A DNA stretch of 64,000 bases from contig NZ_JAAXCY010000017.1 of NCBI RefSeq assembly GCF_014230465.1, positions 1 to 64,000 of the forward strand, given 5' to 3'. Shown in pieces: positions 55,717 to 63,935 of the stretch. The notes under the pieces were generated by a model, which searched no databases, had not been told where the DNA came from, and was given only the letters and a program-made list of their open reading frames with translations. A program made the position numbers and the translations under genes. The stretch is from Pseudomonas cremoris (GTDB lineage: Bacteria; Pseudomonadota; Gammaproteobacteria; Pseudomonadales; Pseudomonadaceae). The stretch's first letter is position 1. Every line of letters begins with the position of its first letter.

Positions 55717-56817
55717 TTACTTGCCGGTCTTGACGGCATTCCAGGTACGGGTGATCAGGCGCACGGCGGCTTGGGGCTGGCTTTTCTGCGTGAACAGCCG
55801 CTGCATGGTCGCTGGGTCGGGGTAGATCGCCGGGTTATCGCGGACATCGGCGCTGAGCAAGGGTTTGGACGCGAGGTTGCTGTTGGCGTAGTGAATGGTG
55901 TTGCTGACCCCAGCCATGGTGCTCGGTTGCAGCAGGAATTCGATGAACTTGTGGGCATTGGCCACATGGGGCGCGTCGGCGGGAATGTAGAAGTTATCGA
56001 ACCAGATCAGCGAGCCTTCCTTGGGAATGAAGTAGTCCAGCTTGACCTTGGCCCCGGCCTCCGTTGCTCGCGCTTGGGAGGTGGCGTAGTCGCCGGACCA
56101 GGTGGTGGCCATGCACAGGTCGCCATTGGCCAGGCCATTGATGAACCCGCTGGAATCAAATTTTCGAATGTACGGACGCACCGCCATCAACACTTCCTGG
56201 GCGGCCTTGAGGTCTTTGGGCGCGGCACTGTTGGGGTCTAGGCCGAGGTAGGTCAGGGCCAGCGGGATCATGTCGGTGGGGGAGTCCATGAAGGTAATGC
56301 CGCAATCGGCAAACCGCGACACGATCTTGGGATCGAAGATCATCGCCAAGGAGCCGACGGGGGCGTCCGGCATGCGCGCCTTGATCATGTCGACGTTGTA
56401 GGTCACGCCGTTGCTGCCCCAGGTGTAAGGCGCTGAATAGGTGACGCCGGGGTCATGGGCCTCCAGGCTCTTGAGCACCAAGGGGTCGAGGTTGTTCCAG
56501 TCGGGCAACAAGCTTTTGTTAAGGGGTTGGAACACCTTGCCCTTGATCAGCAGGGGCACCAGTGAGGCGTTGAGCAACGCCAGGTCATAGCCGGAGCGAC
56601 CGGACAGCAACTTGCCTTGCACGGTCTCGTATGAATCGTAGGTGTCGTAGATCACCTTGATACCCGTGGCCTTCTCGAAGTCAGCCAGGGTGGTGTCGCC
56701 GATGTAGTCTGCCCAGTTGTAGATGCGCAAGGTATTGCCTGGGTCATCGGCGGCCTGGCTCTGCGGGGATGAGGCTAGCAGTACAACGCTGAACAGGGCG
56801 ATCAAGGTTTTATGCAT
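55717..56817 (-). CDS. Polyamine-type periplasmic binding protein (PotF/SpuD-like)
   Basis: 366 aa. A signal peptide ends near residue 22 (SSPQSQAADD), then LRIYNWADYIGDTTLADFEKATGI and YDTYDSYETVQGKLLSG, typical of PotD/PotF/SpuD proteins. It would bind putrescine, spermidine or a similar cation. No ATPase or permease gene is nearby, so it must share a transporter encoded elsewhere or act as a sensor. Operon with the aminotransferase. Confidence 0.9.
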   Translation of the reverse strand: MHKTLIALFSVVLLASSPQSQAADDPGNTLRIYNWADYIGDTTLADFEKATGIKVIYDTYDSYETVQGKLLSGRSGYDLALLNASLVPLLIKGKVFQPLNKSLLPDWNNLDPLVLKSLEAHDPGVTYSAPYTWGSNGVTYNVDMIKARMPDAPVGSLAMIFDPKIVSRFADCGITFMDSPTDMIPLALTYLGLDPNSAAPKDLKAAQEVLMAVRPYIRKFDSSGFINGLANGDLCMATTWSGDYATSQARATEAGAKVKLDYFIPKEGSLIWFDNFYIPADAPHVANAHKFIEFLLQPSTMAGVSNTIHYANSNLASKPLLSADVRDNPAIYPDPATMQRLFTQKSQPQAAVRLITRTWNAVKTGK

Positions 56818-56914
56818 GGGGACCCACCGTTAGTTGTGCTTGTTATCAGGCGCAGGGACTGATTGCACTGTCAGGCAGGTGGCGGGTGGGCGCCATACCC
56901 CGTTCGGGTAGGGT

Positions 56915-57409
56915 TCAAGGCAGCACGATGTAGTCGTTGTGCTGGATGATCGGATGGTGCGGGCCTTGCACCAAGTGAATGTAACGTCCATCGACCAGGT
57001 CGATGGGCAGGCAGTCGTCAACGTCCATCACGGCGTCGGTGTGGGCCTGGGACCATTGGCGCAGCATCTGTTGCTTGCCCTTGTTCTTGGCTTCTTGTTT
57101 GTTGCGGGCGACCACCAGCAAGTAATGGTGTGCCTCACCAAAGCTATTGGCCTCATAACCGCCAAGGTTGATGAAGTAAAGGTGGTGCGCGTGCGCCTCG
57201 GGGGCCAGATTGCTGAATTCGACCTTCCAACCATCGACACCGTCTACTGCCATCCACCCGTCGATATGCACACCTTTAGGGCTGCCAAACCAGCCATCGC
57301 GTAGTTGCGGGTAGGAGGCTTGCAACGTGTCCGCTGCGGCAAACACCACATCATGTACTTCGATTTTCGCCCGAGGGTGCTTGCCCCCGAGCATGACCAC
57401 AAACAGCAT
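56915..57409 (-). CDS. DUF1543 protein
   Basis: 164 aa beginning MLFVVMLGGKHPRAKIEVHDVVFA, the DUF1543 signature, with a second related half (HHLYFINLGGYEANSFGEAHHYLLVVA). The two halves look like an internal duplication. Function is unknown. It is divergent from the aldo/keto reductase. Confidence 0.85.
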   Translation of the reverse strand: MLFVVMLGGKHPRAKIEVHDVVFAAADTLQASYPQLRDGWFGSPKGVHIDGWMAVDGVDGWKVEFSNLAPEAHAHHLYFINLGGYEANSFGEAHHYLLVVARNKQEAKNKGKQQMLRQWSQAHTDAVMDVDDCLPIDLVDGRYIHLVQGPHHPIIQHNDYIVLP

Positions 57410-57515
57410 TGCAGAAACTTCCTGGCGAATTGACAGGAAGTAACCATCCTTCGATTGAACCCTGCTGTCCAGTTAATGCCACACTCTTAAGTCTTGAACC
57501 CATCAGGAGGTTGTC

Positions 57516-58337
57516 ATGCGTACCATTGATCTGGCGGGTGTTCCCGTCCCTGTCATCGGCCAGGGGACCTGGCGCATGGGCGAAAATCCCGATCATCACC
57601 GCGCCGAAGTTTCGGCCCTGCAATTGGGGATCGACGAGGGCATGACGTTGATCGATACCGCCGAAATGTACGGCGAGGGCGGCGCTGAAAGCGTGGTCGG
57701 CGAAGCCATCCGAGGGCGTCGCGACCAGGTATTCCTGGTGAGTAAGGTCTACCCGCACAATGCCAGCCGCAAGGGCGTGCCCCGCGCCTGTGAAGCGAGC
57801 CTGCAACGCCTGGGTACGGACTACATTGACCTGTACTTGCTGCATTGGCGCGGTCAATACCCGCTTGAAGAAACCGTCGAAGCGTTCGAGCGCTTGCGTG
57901 AAGCCGGCAAGATCGGCCGTTGGGGCGTGTCCAATTTTGACGTGGCCGACCTGCAGGAACTCGCATCGCCGGCCTGTGCGACCAACCAGGTGCTTTACAA
58001 CATCGAAGAGCGCGGCATCGAATTCGATCTGCTGCCCTGGTGGCAACAGCATCATTTGCCATTGATGGCTTACTGCCCGATTGCCCAGGGCGGTGAATTA
58101 CTCACCAGCACCACGTTAAAGCAGATCGCCCGTCGCCATGAAGCCACGCCCGCGCAGGTTGCACTGGCCTGGGTGCTTCGCCAGGAAGGCGTGATCGCCA
58201 TCCCCAAGGCGGTCACACCGGAGCACGTGAGGCTCAATGCGGCAGCTGCCAAATTGGTGTTGGATGAACATGACCTGGACGCCATCGACCGGGTTTTCGG
58301 TGCGCCCCAGCGCAAGCATCTCTTATCGATGGTGTAG
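57516..58337 (+). CDS. Aldo/keto reductase
   Basis: 273 aa. The catalytic tetrad is visible: D and Y in LIDTAEMYGEGGAE, K in FLVSKVYP, and H in LYLLHWRG. AIPKAVTPEHVRLN is the NADPH-binding C-terminal loop. It reduces aldehydes or ketones; the substrate is unknown. AGGAGG lies 6 nt before the ATG. It is a single-gene unit. Confidence 0.93.
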   Translation: MRTIDLAGVPVPVIGQGTWRMGENPDHHRAEVSALQLGIDEGMTLIDTAEMYGEGGAESVVGEAIRGRRDQVFLVSKVYPHNASRKGVPRACEASLQRLGTDYIDLYLLHWRGQYPLEETVEAFERLREAGKIGRWGVSNFDVADLQELASPACATNQVLYNIEERGIEFDLLPWWQQHHLPLMAYCPIAQGGELLTSTTLKQIARRHEATPAQVALAWVLRQEGVIAIPKAVTPEHVRLNAAAAKLVLDEHDLDAIDRVFGAPQRKHLLSMV

Positions 58338-58349
58338 CCAACCGGTAAA

Positions 58350-58371
58350 GCGGCGCCGTCCATGGCGCCGC
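58350..58371. terminator. GC-rich hairpin between convergent genes
   Basis: GCGGCGCC-GTCCAT-GGCGCCGC has a perfect 8-bp stem. The minus strand continues TTTACC, giving a weak T-run. It may act in both directions between the reductase and hcp. Confidence 0.55.
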
Positions 58372-58388
58372 TCCTGCACTAGTCCAAC

Positions 58389-58904
58389 TTAACCCGCCAC
58401 CGGGCTGCGCCAGTCATCTGCCCCGGAAGTACCGGATACTTCGTGGGTCCATACGATCTTGCGATAACTGAAGTGCACATCTTCCAAATGCGTGAAGTGG
58501 GCGTTGTTCGGGTCTTGGCAGTTGGGCATGCGAGATTGGATATCCACGATCGTCGCCCCCTCTAGTTCAATGGTGAAGTAGTGTTCCTGGGTGCCGGCTG
58601 ATGAAGTCCGGAACCACTCCAGCCGGCAACTGACTTCTTCGCCGCTGGTCAACGCGCTGAACAGCAGCGGTGAGGACTTATCGAACACCTTGCTGACCAT
58701 CAGCGGTTTGTGAACCCTCTGGCCCGTGGGCTGGCCGGACTGCGGATCGCGCGGAATGATGACTTGGTGCGCGAACGCCTGGACCAGGATCTGATCCTCA
58801 TGGCCCTCCTGGTAAATGTTGCCTACCGAATCCTGAGTAAACGTGCCTGCCGTAATCAAACCCTGTTTGATACCGGTGATAGAGAGATAGGCGGGTGTTG
58901 GCAT
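58389..58904 (-). CDS. hcp: Hcp-family T6SS tube protein
   Basis: 171 aa, the usual Hcp length. PAYLSITGIKQGLITAGTF and SVGNIYQEGHEDQILVQAF, then DPQSGQPTGQRVHKPLMV and a beta-strand pattern to the end, match Hcp, which forms hexameric rings of the T6SS inner tube. It has no C-terminal effector extension. AAGGA lies 8 nt before the chosen ATG; the longer frame upstream is not Hcp-like. It is divergent from the tssA-like operon across 479 bp. Confidence 0.93.
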   Translation of the reverse strand: MPTPAYLSITGIKQGLITAGTFTQDSVGNIYQEGHEDQILVQAFAHQVIIPRDPQSGQPTGQRVHKPLMVSKVFDKSSPLLFSALTSGEEVSCRLEWFRTSSAGTQEHYFTIELEGATIVDIQSRMPNCQDPNNAHFTHLEDVHFSYRKIVWTHEVSGTSGADDWRSPVAG

Positions 58905-59383
58905 GACTGGTTTCCTTGCCTGAATGAAAAGGTAGTTCCAGACGAAAAGTCTATCGGCTGGGCCAATGCCTATAACAAGAAGCGTGCCTGAAAACTGCAA
59001 CCCAATAAAATCAAAGAGATGAAGTTGTGCGCGAGTGGGTTTATATGGTTGCGCGTGAAAAAAAGATGGTTTTGTGTGGATATTGCTGCGCATAAGTGCG
59101 CATTTAGTTGCTCGTGAAGAATACGCTGAAAGTGATTGGCCTGAGGGCTTAAATAAGTCGTTAAGTATGTTTTTAATGCGCAATATTTTGCGCTATCTCC
59201 TGAGTTTACGGGGCTTGTAGGAGAATTCTTAAGTATCGTCTCGATGCTTGCTGAATGTGTTTTGCATGGCTAAGGTTCGTGGGCTTCACGGTGAGTCCAG
59301 TGAAGTTTAGAGGGCGTTCTGATGCACGATTTAAGTGTGCTTAGTTAGCCTGTCCTGTCTTGAGCAGTCATGTGCGGTCCCGA
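58905..59383. promoter_or_regulatory. 479-bp AT-rich divergent region between hcp and the tssA-like operon
   Basis: No gene is visible. It contains a direct repeat TGCGCAT-aAG-TGCGCAT at about 59080-59105 and a perfect hairpin GCGCAA-TATT-TTGCGC (59178-59193). I looked for a sigma-54 promoter on both strands and found no GG-N10-GC match. The region is clearly more AT-rich than the flanking genes. Confidence 0.5.
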
Positions 59384-61255
59384 ATGGTTTATTCAGACAA
59401 GCTTTGCGCTTATTACCTTGAACTTGCACGGTTGCCTTGTTCGCAAACAAGTTTTGCTGGCGGTGATATGCGCTTTTCGAGTGAGTTTGAAGCCTTGGAA
59501 ACAGAGGTGGGAAAAGCGCAATCGATTCACGACAGCGCCCAGCCCGATTGGCATTCCGTTCTTGAAAACAGTGAAAGCCTGTTGCGCCAGCACTCCAAGG
59601 ATCTGCGTGTAGCCGTCTGGTTAGCCTGGACCTTGCAGCAGCGCGAATCCTTCCCTGGGTTACTGGCGGGTCTCGGTGTGTTGCGGCATCTCTGCGAGCA
59701 TCACTGGTCGACGGTCTACCCCGAGAAGCTGCGTACGCGTGGCGCTGCGTTTGGCTGGCTGGTTTCACGCCTGGAGCCGGTGTTCGCGCAACACCTGTCG
59801 CTTCAGAACCAGCAACCCCTATTTCAATCGATACTTGAGCACTTGACGCGCCTCGATGAACTCTGGGCCGAGCACTTGGCGGGCGACGCGCCGCTATTGT
59901 TGCCTGTTCGTCGGCAACTGGCGCAACGATTGGAACATGCGGCTCAGGCCGATCCTGTCGTCGCGGGCTTAAGTGGCGTGATTGCCCAGGTCAGGCAAGT
60001 GACCCACCAGCGGTTGAAGCCTGAACCGCTGATCGACAACGAAAAAGATGCGCATAAATTACTGCGCACCCTGCAGGAGCAGGCGCGGCCTTTGTGCGTG
60101 TGGTGGTTGCGTCAGAACGCCGCCGACCTGCGGGCCTTGCGCCTGAACCGGACATTGACGTGGCTGGCAGTGGTCAGCTACCCGGAGGCCGATGCTGAGC
60201 GCACCACCGTGTTGCGCGGTCTAGCACCCGACAAGCTCAAGCGCTACCAGGAACGTTTCGCCCAAGGGCATCACGCCGACCTCATGCTTGAACTTGAGGC
60301 CAGCCTTGCGGGAGCGATGTTCTGGTTCGACGGGTTGCGTATGGTCTGGCAGTGCCTGGAAGCACTGCAAGCCGTGCCCGCCATGCTCGAATTGGAAGTG
60401 ACCTTCGCCTTGCTGCTGCAGCGCTTGCCGCATCTCCCCGACTTTCGTTTTCACGACGGTACTCCGTTCGCCGATGACACCACCCGCGACTGGATTGCAT
60501 TGCACGTCACCCGCCATCTGCAAACCCCCGAGCCTTGCACCAAGCCGGTTGATGCCAACGCCGCGCCATGGGAAAGCGAGGTCCATGGTTTTTACGTCAA
60601 GGCCATCCAACGACGGTATCCGTTCAATGCCCACGCCAGCAGTGACGTTGCGCTGGACGATTTCCAGGAATTCTTCAAAGGACGGGGCGTGATGGGGCGT
60701 TTTTATGAGGGCTACCTACGGCCTTTCGTCAGCGCCGAGGGCGGCCGTTATCGGTTGCGCGGCCTGGACGGTCGCAGCCTGCCGTTGTCGCGCTCGCTGC
60801 TCGACCAGTTGGGCAAGGCCCAGATGATTCGCCAGGGTTTTTTCAGTGAGGACCAGGGCGAGTGGGCTGTGCGTTTCACGTTGGCTCCCTACAGTCTCGA
60901 TCAGGCGGTCAACCGAGCGGTCCTGCGGATTGGTGACCAGCAGCTCGAATACCGTCACGGGCCCATCGTACCCATGACCTTCCACTGGCCCAGCGAGGCG
61001 GGCAATGGCCGTAGCAGCCTGGTGTTGGAGCGCGGCGCCGCAAGGCCCATGGGTATCGAAAAAAACAGCGGGGCCTGGTCTTGGTTCCGGCTGTTGGAGC
61101 TGATGCAAAGTGAGCCAGCCAGTGGCAGTGAGGCTCAGATAATCAAAGCCGATCTCGCGGGCCTGCGTGCCAACTACCTGTTGGCGAGTCAACGTAACCC
61201 CAGCCCGTTCCAGATGGCCGCCTGGCGTACCTTCCGCCTGCCGAATCAATTGTGA
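59384..61255 (+). CDS. TssA-like T6SS protein with a TssM-like C-terminal domain
   Basis: 623 aa. Residues about 1-180 match the ImpA/TssA N-terminal domain (YSDKLCAYYLELA, FSSEFEALETEVGKAQS, LRVAVWLAWTL). From about residue 425 the sequence follows the TssM/IcmF C-terminal pattern: FFKGRGVMGRFYEGYLRPFV, LGKAQMIRQGFFSE, VRFTLAPYSLDQAVNRAVL, LEYRHGPIVPMTFHWP and GAWSWFRLLELM. No membrane segment joins them, so the protein is probably cytosolic or peripheral at the baseplate/membrane complex. I chose the ATG at 59384 because the region before MRFSSEFE still fits TssA-type N-termini. The stop overlaps the phosphatase start (GTGA). Confidence 0.82.
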   Translation: MVYSDKLCAYYLELARLPCSQTSFAGGDMRFSSEFEALETEVGKAQSIHDSAQPDWHSVLENSESLLRQHSKDLRVAVWLAWTLQQRESFPGLLAGLGVLRHLCEHHWSTVYPEKLRTRGAAFGWLVSRLEPVFAQHLSLQNQQPLFQSILEHLTRLDELWAEHLAGDAPLLLPVRRQLAQRLEHAAQADPVVAGLSGVIAQVRQVTHQRLKPEPLIDNEKDAHKLLRTLQEQARPLCVWWLRQNAADLRALRLNRTLTWLAVVSYPEADAERTTVLRGLAPDKLKRYQERFAQGHHADLMLELEASLAGAMFWFDGLRMVWQCLEALQAVPAMLELEVTFALLLQRLPHLPDFRFHDGTPFADDTTRDWIALHVTRHLQTPEPCTKPVDANAAPWESEVHGFYVKAIQRRYPFNAHASSDVALDDFQEFFKGRGVMGRFYEGYLRPFVSAEGGRYRLRGLDGRSLPLSRSLLDQLGKAQMIRQGFFSEDQGEWAVRFTLAPYSLDQAVNRAVLRIGDQQLEYRHGPIVPMTFHWPSEAGNGRSSLVLERGAARPMGIEKNSGAWSWFRLLELMQSEPASGSEAQIIKADLAGLRANYLLASQRNPSPFQMAAWRTFRLPNQL

Positions 61256-61959
61256 GCCAACCTGTGTGGCGCAGTGCTGGCCGAACCGCGCGAGGCAAGC
61301 TGCGCGTGCGCAACGAGGACGCGTTCCTGGATTGCCCCCAGCGCAGTTGTTGGGCGGTCGCTGATGGTATGGGCGGCCACCGAGCAGGGGATGTGGCCAG
61401 CCAGTGGGTGGTCAGCAGCCTGGCTTCGTTGCCGGGGCACGGCAGCCTGGACCAGCGCATCGAGGGTGTGCGGCAATGCTTGCGCTCAGTCGATTGCCGA
61501 CTGGGACAAGGTGGCCGGCCAGACATCATGGGCAGCACCGTGGTGGCGTTGTTGCTGGAAGGCAACCGCGCCGCCTGTATCTGGGCGGGGGACAGTCGCT
61601 GCTACCTGTGGCGTGGGCAGCGCCTGTACCAATTGTCACGGGACCATTCCTTACTGCAGCAACTCATGGATAAACAACAGTTGAGCCGGGAGCAGGCCTT
61701 GGCCCAGCCGGGCGCTCGCGCCCTGACACGTGCAATCGGCGCCCGACAGCCATTGAGCCTTGAGGTATTGGAGCTCGGTATCCACCCCGGCGATGTGTTT
61801 TTACTGTGCAGCGACGGCTTGTATCAGAACCTCAGCCATGGCGATCTGGGGCGCGCAATGAATGTGGGCACACCGCAACAAGTGGTGGCTCGCTTGTTCA
61901 GCAACGTGTTGCGCGGGCCGGCGACGGACGATCTTACTGCCGTTGTGGTGCGGCCATGA
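61252..61959 (+). CDS. PppA-like PP2C phosphatase
   Basis: 235 aa. PP2C motifs: RNEDAFL, VADGMGGHRAGDVAS (metal Asp residues), GSTVVALLLEGNRA, LCSDGLYQNL and TDDLTAVVVRP. In P. aeruginosa PppA reverses PpkA phosphorylation of Fha and limits T6SS firing. The GTG start overlaps the TssA-like stop, and its own stop overlaps the kinase start, so the three genes form a tightly coupled operon. Confidence 0.92.
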   Translation: MSQPVWRSAGRTARGKLRVRNEDAFLDCPQRSCWAVADGMGGHRAGDVASQWVVSSLASLPGHGSLDQRIEGVRQCLRSVDCRLGQGGRPDIMGSTVVALLLEGNRAACIWAGDSRCYLWRGQRLYQLSRDHSLLQQLMDKQQLSREQALAQPGARALTRAIGARQPLSLEVLELGIHPGDVFLLCSDGLYQNLSHGDLGRAMNVGTPQQVVARLFSNVLRGPATDDLTAVVVRP

Positions 61960-62798
61960 GCACGGCGACCGTTCCGCCAAAACTACTGGCGGGGCGCTAT
62001 CAGCTTGAGCGGGTCCTGGGCACGGGCGGGATGGGGGTGGTCTATCGTGCCCGCGACCTGTTGCATGAGGTGCTGGGTGAGCCTGACTCCAGCGTGGCGC
62101 TCAAACTGTTGGGGGAGACGTTCGCGGAGTCTCCCGATGCCCACCTGTTGCTGTACAGCGAGTTCGCGTTGACCCGTAGCCTGCGCCACGCGCATGTGGT
62201 GCGCTTGTATTCTTTCGAAGTCGACACTGCGCACCAGCTCGCGTTCTTCACGATGGAACTGATGCACGGCATGACGCTGGACCATCTGCTTAAGGAGTGT
62301 CCGAATGGTCTGCCTTGGCCGGAGCTGCAACCCTTGGCTTTGCAACTGTTGGATGCACTTGACTACAGCCACCAGCAAGGCGTGCTGCATGGCGATGTAA
62401 AACCGGCCAACATCATGTTTGGCGAGCAGGGGTTGCGCCTGTTCGATTTTGGCCTGGGCCACTCCGAGGCGCAAAAAGCAGCTGGGTTGCCAGGATTGAG
62501 TCGCAACCGCTTGCACGCCTGGACACCCGCGTATGCCGCCCCGGAACTGATGGCGGGTGGTTGTCTGTCGACGAGTACCGATTTGTATGGCGCCGCCAGT
62601 GTGCTGTATGCGCTCGCCCAAGGTCGGCGGCTGGGTGAGGAACAACGCAATCAGCCGTTGCACAGGCCTCGGCAGTTACCCAGCGATTGTTGGCCGGCGT
62701 TACGTTTGGCGCTCGCCACAGACCCTGAACGCCGAACCGTTTGCGTCAGTGAACTGCATGAAGCGCTGGTACGCAGGCGCCGTCGTTGGTTTTTCTAG
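61956..62798 (+). CDS. Short PpkA-like serine/threonine kinase
   Basis: 280 aa, kinase domain only. Glycine loop GTGGMGVVYRARD, ATP-binding Lys in SVALKLLG, catalytic loop HGDVKPANIMF, DFG in LFDFGLGHSE, and the activation segment ends AWTPAYAAPEL. The catalytic loop has HGD instead of HRD, which places it among non-RD kinases that often need no activation-loop phosphorylation. It lacks the membrane segment and C-terminal VWA region of P. aeruginosa PpkA (over 1000 aa). The C-terminus ends in a basic RRRRRWFF tail. Translation is coupled to pppA (ATGA). No Fha gene lies in the window. Confidence 0.9.
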   Translation: MSTATVPPKLLAGRYQLERVLGTGGMGVVYRARDLLHEVLGEPDSSVALKLLGETFAESPDAHLLLYSEFALTRSLRHAHVVRLYSFEVDTAHQLAFFTMELMHGMTLDHLLKECPNGLPWPELQPLALQLLDALDYSHQQGVLHGDVKPANIMFGEQGLRLFDFGLGHSEAQKAAGLPGLSRNRLHAWTPAYAAPELMAGGCLSTSTDLYGAASVLYALAQGRRLGEEQRNQPLHRPRQLPSDCWPALRLALATDPERRTVCVSELHEALVRRRRRWFF

Positions 62799-62806
62799 TG
62801 GGTGCA

Positions 62807-63136
62807 TCAGCCTGGAAAATCATGCAGTTGGCAGTATTCGACCCAACTGAGGCCGGCCATCTGCGCCACTTCCTTGTGCACTTCGAGGCGCTGTGCTTCA
62901 AAGGCTTCGATGGAGTCGGCAGTCAGCTTGAGGGTCAACTCCCAGGCAAAGAGACCCTGGCGTTCAGCTTCTGCCTCGAATGCCTCATGCAATCGTTCGG
63001 CGCGGTACTCCGCCAGCGTTTCGCCCTTGGCCTGCGCGGCCAGCGGGTTGAGGGTGTTCAGCTGTGTGGCCACTTCTGGGTGTTGGTTCAAGAATCGATC
63101 CAGCGCGAGCTGGTGGTGTTCAGCGGGTTGGGACAA
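62807..63136 (-). CDS. Conserved small protein, probably DUF6388
   Basis: 109 aa, acidic and helical (HHQLALDRFLNQHPEVATQL, AKGETLAEYRAERLHEAFE). I recall this pattern from small Pseudomonas proteins placed in DUF6388, without certainty. Function is unknown. It is convergent with the kinase gene, 8 bp apart. Confidence 0.75.
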   Translation of the reverse strand: MSQPAEHHQLALDRFLNQHPEVATQLNTLNPLAAQAKGETLAEYRAERLHEAFEAEAERQGLFAWELTLKLTADSIEAFEAQRLEVHKEVAQMAGLSWVEYCQLHDFPG

Positions 63137-63160
63137 GGTTTTGCTCCAGGTAAGGCGGGC

Positions 63161-63427
63161 TCAGGCCCCGGCCTTGAGCCGCTGGCGAGCGGCATGGCGG
63201 CGGGCGCGTTTATACAAGCGGCGATTGATCCAATTGCGCATCGGGTTGAGCAAAAACAATAACAGATAGGCGATCAGCACCAGGGCCAGGTCAAACGAGC
63301 TACCGCTGGTGTCGCCGATTATCCGTTCGATCACGTCCCTGCTCATCAACAGCAGTGTTACCCCTGAAACCCATAGCAGCGCGTTCAGAAGCAACGGATG
63401 CATGTACGTGGACAGCTTGTCTTGCAT
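63161..63427 (-). CDS. Small membrane protein with basic tail
   Basis: 88 aa. Two hydrophobic segments (LLNALLWVSGVTLLLMS, and FDLALVLIAYLLLFLLNPM) are followed by a basic end (NRRLYKRARRHAARQRLK), suggesting cytosolic placement of the tail. I do not recognise the family. The start at 63427 has AGGAG further upstream; the longer frame has no support. Confidence 0.7.
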   Translation of the reverse strand: MQDKLSTYMHPLLLNALLWVSGVTLLLMSRDVIERIIGDTSGSSFDLALVLIAYLLLFLLNPMRNWINRRLYKRARRHAARQRLKAGA

Positions 63428-63743
63428 AGTGAACCTATCTCCTTGGTATCCGCTGACGTCGCAGGCACCTTTCCTTGAGCGGGCAAATCTGAGACTGAGC
63501 GCACCCGGATTTGGCGCAGAAAAAACGCAGATACTACCCATTGAAGCAGGTTCGGCGATTGGCACAGGTCAGAGAATTCAATTATTCGGATAAATCAGCG
63601 GATTGCCTGTCATCCGTTGCAGAAAAAACACTCACGCAGATGGCAAAAAGCTTTCGCTCCGAGTAGCAGGGCGTGTAGCGTTAGCCCGGTAGTTGCGGCC
63701 CTGCCTTCAGGGGCCACGGGGCGTGTGGACAGAGGGACGGGTC
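63428..63743. other. 316-bp gap between divergent genes
   Basis: No gene is visible. A GC-rich hairpin (GGCCCTG...CAGGGGCC, about 63698-63716) lies just before GAGGG, the ribosome site of the EIIC-like gene. Confidence 0.4.
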
Positions 63744-63935
63744 ATGGCGCAAACGCTGTTCAAACTTTTCTTCACCCAACGTCTGGCCGCACTGGCCAGT
63801 ACCGAGTCGTTGCGTGCGATCCGCGAAGGGCTGTTGTGGATCCTGCCGTGCCTGTTGGTGTCGGCGGGCTTTTTGATCCTCTCCGGAAGCTTGGGTCAAG
63901 GCCGAGGCCGAGCGAGTAGCGCTGGAGCCGTTTGA
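63744..63935 (+). pseudogene. PTS EIIC-like gene fragment, cut off after about 45 codons
   Basis: The reading frame starts MAQTLFKLFFTQRLAAL, then STESLRAIREGLLWILPC and LLVSAGFLILSG, which is the N-terminus and first helix of a PTS EIIC-type membrane domain. In Pseudomonas such a domain can be fused to an EAL domain. After about residue 47 the frame turns into SLGQGRGRASSAGAV and stops, because the DNA has switched to NRPS sequence in another frame. GAGGG lies 8 nt before the ATG. The fragment is too short to work. A sequencing or assembly chimera would give the same picture. Confidence 0.6.

Noticed and set aside
54298..56241. 647-codon plus-strand open frame
   Set aside because: It is antisense to the aminotransferase and binding-protein genes, both well supported.
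58905..59383. RpoN promoter for hcp or the tssA-like operon
   Set aside because: The nearest candidate (TTGGCCTGAGGGCTT) has the wrong spacing between GG and GC.
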